From: Isoetes taiwanensis
Taxonomy: Eukaryota; Streptophyta; Lycopodiopsida; Isoetales; Isoetaceae
Assembly: GCA_021234155.1 (NCBI GenBank)
Contig: JAJEKV010000004.1
Location: forward strand, 13,668,716 to 13,732,715
Direction of reading: 5' to 3'
Length of the DNA stretch: 64,000 nt
In this document: positions 58,901 to 64,000 of the stretch, piece after piece
Layout of the letters: each line of letters opens with the position of its first letter
Position numbering within the stretch: the stretch's first letter is position 1
Notes under the pieces: generated by a model
Databases searched by the model: none
The model's input: the letters and a program-made list of their open reading frames with translations, nothing else
Told to the model about the DNA's origin: nothing
Program-made: the position numbers and the translations under genes

Positions 58901-59470
58901 GGGCCCTTCGGGCTCTTGAGAAAAATATTAACGTTAAACATAAGAAAAGTTCAATGGAACAAACATAAGAAAAGTGCAATGGAACAAACATGTAATGAAT
59001 AGCAACTTTAGAATATGGGGCTTCAACGCAATGTATGCTTGCAAAACCATAGTGCCTATATCTTGCAAAACTATACTACCTATATGTTTGACAAATAAGG
59101 ATGAGATATCGTAGGAATTGATATTGTAACCACAATAGATGGTGAAGCTTCAAATTTGATGTTTAAAGAACAAATAGGAACTTGAACCCAACACATCCTT
59201 GCAAAACCGTAGTGCCTATATCTTGCAAAACCACACCAGCTATATCTTCATCAAATAAGGATGAGGTACTATACAAATTGATTTTGCAACCACCATATAT
59301 GGTGAAGCTTTAAATATGAAACAATGACTGTGTCTAAAGGACAACAAAATTACCTGTAACATAAAAGCAGTTTGGCAACAAAATGTCTTATGTAGAATGT
59401 CTTGTAAACTCTAACACCAATGTGCAGAAAGTGCACAACTGTTGAAGTTGTGCTACATATTCATCATAGA
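55909..59470. other. Non-genic AT-rich stretch, copy 2
   Basis: It matches 24611-28430 apart from the missing block of about 400 bp. It begins with the second half of the interrupted repeat-peptide ORF (to about 55975). It contains the longer (GAGAAT)n array and ATGCATGCA-rich DNA near 58440-58520. The frame 58800-58991 is not supported by copy 1. Confidence 0.6.
56417..56517. repeat. (GAGAAT)n microsatellite, copy 2
   Basis: About 16 units with one interruption (GATGAGAATG). The Met-Arg, His-Ser and Ile-Leu repeat peptides in the surrounding frames come from it. Confidence 0.95.
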
Positions 59471-60110
59471 TAGAATGAGTGTTTTAGGGTCATTAATGTT
59501 TATGCTTCCATTATCTCCAAAGAGAGGGAATCTTTCTGGCCTCAGATAAGCAGTTGGCTTCATAATCAAAATCCTTTAACTTGGATTCTAGCTGGAGACT
59601 TTAACAACACTCCCAGCAGAGATCTAAAGTCTAGCAACAACTTGAACATGTCTACAACTGAAAGGGCCAACTGGGACAATTTTCTGGACTCTCATTTGTT
59701 TGCTCACATCCCACCCTCAACTGCCAAATATTCCTGGTCAAATAAGCAAGAGGGGAACTCTAGAGTTTTTTGTGCCTTAGACAGATTTTACATCAACAAC
59801 TTTGACCTTCCTTTCTAAAATAATAGCTTTGTATCAAGTGATGAAAGCACCTCAATCTCTGACCATCAGCCGCAGTTTCTTGAAACTACGCATGCTTTAA
59901 GCATTAAAAGGCAGGGTAATACCCCCTTTAAGTTGAATTGTTCTATTCTTGATAATGAGAAATTCTGTGCTGATTTTAAAGCTTTTTATGGCAGTCTCCC
60001 TAGAGTTTATAATATGAATTCAATGAAAGATTTCTACTCTAATATTAAAGCATCTAAATCCTTTGATGCTCCCAGAATCTATACGATGCTCCCATCATAT
60101 AAATACAGGA
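59470..60110 (+). pseudogene. LINE ORF2 endonuclease fragment, copy 2
   Basis: The plus strand reads LTWILAGDFNNTPSRDLKS (59575-59630), then STTERANWDNFLDSHLF, AKYSWSNKQEGNSRVFCALD (59725-59782), RFYINNF, SISDHQP (59850-59870, carrying the conserved SDH) and, in the open frame 59933-60142, LNCSILDNEKFCADFKAFY. GDFN, the 'YSWSN', 'LDRFYI' and SDH blocks are the APE-type endonuclease signature of LINEs. The order and spacing are right. The ATG at 59933 is internal, not a start. The linker and RT do not follow directly. Confidence 0.85.
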
Positions 60111-61565
60111 ATCTCCCTCCCGTGGCGACTACACCACCATGAGAGGGCCCTCCGTCTAACTCGGACCACTTGGGATGGCCAAGTGTCCGGGCGAGGAACA
60201 CGGAGGTGTCATTCGTCCCACGTCCTCTATGGGAATCCTATACAGCGGAAGCGTAGCTCAAAATAAGATGCCACCACGAAGGGTGGCACATCCATCATCA
60301 TCAACTAAATAGTAATACAGGCACAAGATAACATAAGCAGTACACCATAAGTACGGCTCTACCCTGGGCTCCAACTCCATGGAGTCGACTGACGGTCAGG
60401 GCATCAAGATATCAATAGATAGAAGTATAACATGGTATTGGCTGGCATAGAACAATGACTAGGGGGTAGTCCACTCCATCTGCCCCTCGTGTGTACACTT
60501 TGCAGATAGGCTGAAACATGCTATGGCGTGATTGTAGCCTTTTAGGAGGCATAATCCATGGATTCACCCTATGAGACTACTCAGGGTTACATCTCCCGGT
60601 TCGATGAGGCGGTCGAGAGAGGCATCCAGCGTCCGGACCACGATGGATCCACAGGTGTATTAGAGAATGTGTGCCTCCTTAGTGACCCCGCATTCGTGCC
60701 CGACTTGAACCCCCAAAATCCATGGGCGCCTCGGCTGCCCATCGAGCCCGATGCGTCCATATAGGCCGTTTCCTGCGACCTAGGAGGTGTCCGGACCCAT
60801 CTGCGGCTAGCGTGAGGATCGACTATAAGCCTAGCACCTTTGTAGGGGTCACAGTAGGCGTGTCGGGCAAGACCCCACCTGTTTTTCACCATCGTAGCTA
60901 TTGTCGATCTTTGAATCCGCGATATAGCATTCATAGCCGGTGGGCTCTTGTGCACCCAGTGTCGCCAATTCTTGGGTTTTAAGGGTCCTAGCTAGAGACA
61001 TCTCTACTTCTTCAGGTCTCTATCCTCCCCTTAACCCCAGACACACAGGAGGAACAGAAAGAGAGAACACAATCACAATCAGGGTATCCATCATCATCAT
61101 AGTAACACATAAGAGAGAAATTAACCATTCCATCTAACTAAGGAAGTGTTAGCTGAAGCACAAACTATCTAGGGACTAACCGGTCTCTTGGCTAGAGCCA
61201 TTGTCACGAAAGGCTTCTATTCTTCAAGTCTGGTTACATCAGCTGGTGGCTCCTCCTTCCTCCCCTCTCCCCAAATCGATTTGGGGCAGAATTGGAGGTA
61301 GGGCCCCAATTTGCCCTCCAAACTTGGCAAGTCCCGATTTGGGCCAGGTGGCTCTGCCTTATTGGTTGCCTTTAACTAATTAATTAGCCTAATTAGATAA
61401 ATTATTCCCTTATTTTAGCATAGCTAAAGAAAACTCTTTTAGGTTAGTCTAAGTTATCCCCTATTGACCCCTAAGGGTCTATTTATATCCTGGTGGCATA
61501 TGATACTATATATACGTATACCATATAAATACCAGGAACGTCACATTCTCCCCCCTGGAATAATA
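60110..61565. other. GC-richer island between LINE fragments, copy 2
   Basis: Conserved with 29060-30560. It starts just after the LINE frame loses similarity and ends near TATA-like words (CTATATATACGTATACC, CCATATAAATACCAGG) and CTCCCCCC. ATATAAATACAGGAA near 60097 resembles ATATAAATACCAGGAA near 61525, which might mark a duplicated insertion border, but this is weak. No transposon coding motif was recognised. Confidence 0.4.
60558..60764 (+). CDS. Small open frame of unknown function
   Basis: 68 codons starting MDSPYETTQGYISRFDEAVE and ending IEPDASI, acidic, no signal peptide or membrane segment, no family known to me. In copy 1 (from 29519) the same sequence carries several indels, among them CTCAGGG read as TCGGGG. 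The reverse strand is open too (60587-60955). Confidence that it is expressed is low. Confidence 0.2.
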   Translation: MDSPYETTQGYISRFDEAVERGIQRPDHDGSTGVLENVCLLSDPAFVPDLNPQNPWAPRLPIEPDASI

Positions 61566-62039
61566 ATGTCCTCATCATTAGGGTTAGTCTAGCTAGAAGA
61601 AAACAATTAAGTTATAAAGATAACTCCATTTCGGAAATATCTACGGGGATTACATAAAGTTCTTTGTGGGGCCGAAGTCTTTTAGCGATAATAAAATACC
61701 ATATCAACAAACTTATGTAGGGGCACACATAACAGTCAAAAAATAAGAGATGGCCCCCAACTGAGGCCTAGGATCTTCTGCGATGCGTCAAACTCTTGGC
61801 ACGCAAAATACATCGGTAGTTACAAAATAATTTAAGTAGTGTGGTTGAAGGGACCACCCCTTAAGAAAAAAAAATATGAATGAAGGAATCCTATCATGCC
61901 TAAGGCTTGCATGTCATGTCAGCGTAAGGAATGGCCATATTCACATTATAACCGTAGACAGATGCGTCTTATCATGAATGCCTATATGCCCAATTTCCCC
62001 ATCTAGGATGCATTTAACCCAACCCACGAAATGATCCGG

Positions 62040-62500
62040 TCGGATTAAGCGTCATATGATCCTGGGGACTCATAACCTGGCAGCTTACCATTAGGGTTGG
62101 AGTTAATCGCATCTTGAATGGTTTAATACAGGCATTCTCGCATAAAGTCTGGGTAAGTCTTGTCCAAATACACTTTAAAAATCCAGGTTGCATCCTCCGT
62201 TGATAAGTGTTTTCACTTAACCAAATATTGCAAGATTTGAGTTCTGCGGGTTTGCTTATATGCACGATCAAGGAGAGCCTCGGGCACTATCTGGCACCAA
62301 AACTCAAAATCATAAGCATAGAGCATGAACATAAATGATAAACCTAATAATAAAGTTCTAGAATTGCAAAATGCTTTTGCCTTTCATCTTGAAAATGATA
62401 GACCTGATGACGAAGTGCACATGATGATGAAGTGCACCTGCATTTTTTTTCTAGCATTGCAAAATGCTTTTGCATTCATCTTGGTAAAATGCAAGTCTGG
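62040..62500. repeat. Left arm of the inverted-repeat structure, copy 2
   Basis: Matches 30980-31440. Its right partner would lie just beyond the window end, because 64000 corresponds to 32922 and the right arm in copy 1 starts at 32950. Confidence 0.85.
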
Positions 62501-62744
62501 AAGAAGAAGTCGAGGTTTGGGGCATAAGCATGATACATGTATCCACTTTTGGAACTTTTCAAAGTACTTACACTGGGTACTTCAAAAATGGGCATTGTTT
62601 TCTTGTCCTTTCTATCAAAACTAATTTAAAAGTTCAAGATAAAAAGTCAAAAAAGCGTGTTAAAGTTCAAGATCAAGATAAAGACAATGGTGAAAATAGA
62701 TGAATTCAATTTAACCACCTATTAGTTATTGAAGCACGCTTATT

Positions 62745-63378
62745 AGTTATTGAGGCTGATTGTATGAACCCGATCCGTGGAAGAGTTGCTACTCGGATGG
62801 TCTCTCGGATCTAATTTTTCGATGCTGCTTGGAGTAAAAGCGGGGGGCTGCTTTCGCTTTCTCCTACCTTGTTTGGGTTGTATATAGACCAAGCCCCGAA
62901 GACTTTCTTAAGCAATCGTGATGTCATTTTCCGCGCATTTTCCACGGTGGTAATCCCTTTACTCGCCAATGATTTACTTTTATGCTCTCATCACGTAGGC
63001 GATTTGTAAAAGTAGCTTGATTACGCTCATAGTGTGGGCTTCTGATAGAAATTTGGAAAAAAACAAAAGTCTTGTGCTTTGTACACTTGATGCAATGGGG
63101 AAGCAATCAAGAACAATCTTATAAATATTTAGGACACGAAACGTATATTGGGCACAAGCCATGGACTAAAGGTGTGGATTGTAGGATTGCAGCTGCTATG
63201 AAAGCATTTTATTCATTGTCAAATATTTGTCGACATGCCCATATTGTCTATTGGCCACTTCGGAAGAAACTCTTCGAAGCACTTGTAATAATAGTTGTAT
63301 TGTATGCTAGCGAAATATGGGGACCATCATTGAGCAGATCCAAATGGAATGAGATTGAAGGAATCCAAAAAACTTGAT
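62745..63378 (+). pseudogene. LINE ORF2 reverse transcriptase C-terminal fragment, copy 2
   Basis: Motif B is at 62831-62890 (GVK then GC and SPTLFGLYIDQ; the Gln codon of GVKQGC reads CGG). The catalytic motif near 62965 again reads AND where ADD is expected. An open frame 63072-63377 then gives EQSYKYLGHETYIGHKPW, RIAAAMKAFYSLSNICRHAH, WPLRKKLFEALVIIVVLYAS and EIWG, NEIEGIQKT, the region downstream of the RT catalytic core in plant LINEs. A stop follows at IQKT. The endonuclease fragment lies 2.6 kb upstream. Confidence 0.85.
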
Positions 63379-64000
63379 GAGATTGAGTTCTAAATCTGAA
63401 ACTTGATGTACAGTTGCACATTGCAAGTATTTCGTCGCTTGGTAATGAGACAGAGTCTTCCCCGACTTATTCTTCAATGATGCTAAAATTTGAGCAAGTT
63501 TAATATGCAATGCATTATTTGCCCAATAAGTATCGTTGCAGTAGAGGTGCATGCATGTAAGTTCTTTGAATCTGCATTTACACTGGAGCTGGGATACCTT
63601 GGTACTATACTAGCTTTGGCATATTAATATAATGGATAGAAGGAATGAAGATGCTACAACTGGAACTGGAGCAATAACCTTCGTGAATGAGAATGGTATG
63701 GGTTACCCTTTTGTAGCCTGTTATGTAGATCATGTTCTTTGCTTTAGTTGCATAGATTCGCAGATTTCAACTGCTGCTCAGCCATTCGCATCGCGCATGT
63801 CAAGCAAGGTTTGAACTCTTTCTTTATTTTAAACCTGTGGTCATGATAAAACATGTATATCAAGAAATACAAGTGCTGTTCTTCTACTTCCCAGATATAT
63901 TACATGGCATTTTTAAAATGGGATATGTTGGGCAAATACGTTATTACAGTCAGTAAGTTGCAGCAATACCAGTTCATGTGCAATCTTGATAGTCCATGCT
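63379..64000. other. Tail of duplication copy 2, no recognisable gene
   Basis: Matches 32311-32922. A short frame (63632-63814, GAITFVNENGMGYPFVACY) is open here and broken in copy 1; I do not recognise it. Confidence 0.4.

Larger units (their letters stand above)
43293..64000. repeat. Large direct duplication, copy 2 (runs off the window)
   Basis: Repeats 13781-32922 in order and orientation. It carries an extra 1.59-kb tandem block (43785-46947) and lacks the block of about 400 bp at 25730-26120. The distance between the left borders is about 29.5 kb. Because the window ends inside copy 2, it is not possible to say whether this is a strict tandem repeat or two dispersed copies. Confidence 0.92.

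Noticed and set aside
60110-61565. Ty1/copia LTR
   Set aside because: TATA-like words and base composition are suggestive, but I found no matching partner, TG..CA ends, PBS or TSD.

Overview
The window reads as transposon-rich, AT-rich nuclear DNA from a land plant with a large genome. The evidence is two Ty3/gypsy chromoviruses, Helitron Rep and helicase fragments, several LINE ORF2 fragments, SINE-like units, intron-style splice borders and no dense or bacterial-style gene order. A fern, lycophyte or other repeat-rich plant would fit; I cannot name the species. I see no rRNA, tRNA gene, CRISPR array, origin or intact single-copy gene. Nearly every reading frame is broken. Mismatches between duplicated copies sit mostly at CAG/CTG/CCAGG sites, which looks like base-calling error on methylated cytosines in noisy long reads, so 'broken' does not always mean dead.

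Layout. 1-7925 is a giant inverted repeat with a loop of about 150 bp. Each arm holds about 2 kb of AT-rich leader and the N-terminal third of a Helitron Rep protein, the two copies pointing at each other. 8088-9423 is a Helitron Pif1-type helicase on the plus strand, whose last codons are duplicated just downstream. 9902-10280 is a small element with 17-bp terminal inverted repeats carrying two SINE-like units. It is followed by a strong GC hairpin (10401-10441), a retroposon 3' end with poly(A), and a minus-strand LINE 3' end (11105-12300).

A segment of at least 19 kb occurs twice in direct orientation: 13781-32922 and 43293-64000, the second running off the window. Each copy holds, in order: a 70-bp minisatellite; a gene-like stretch with candidate exons (chromodomain-like, membrane-like, and one unknown plus-strand ORF); an ORF with a repeated peptide interrupted by a full Ty3 chromovirus (LTRs, PBS, PPT and GATGA target duplication all visible); AT-rich DNA with a (GAGAAT)n array; a LINE endonuclease fragment; a GC-richer island; and a LINE reverse-transcriptase fragment next to inverted-repeat arms of about 460 bp. 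Both chromoviruses share the same target duplication and flanks, so the segment was duplicated (in the genome or by the assembler) after the element inserted. Real structural differences between copies (an extra 1.59-kb tandem block, a roughly 400-bp indel, minisatellite copy number) argue against one locus being typed twice.

33440-42420, between the copies, is a nest of a dispersed repeat family that carries a conserved start of an acidic ORF, a minus-strand LINE linker fragment, and a mosaic of direct and inverted pieces of the duplicated segment.

I found no convincing new biological system. The points most worth following are the Helitron fold-back, the large duplication, the CHG-linked mismatch pattern, and the unidentified exons in the duplicated gene-like stretch.
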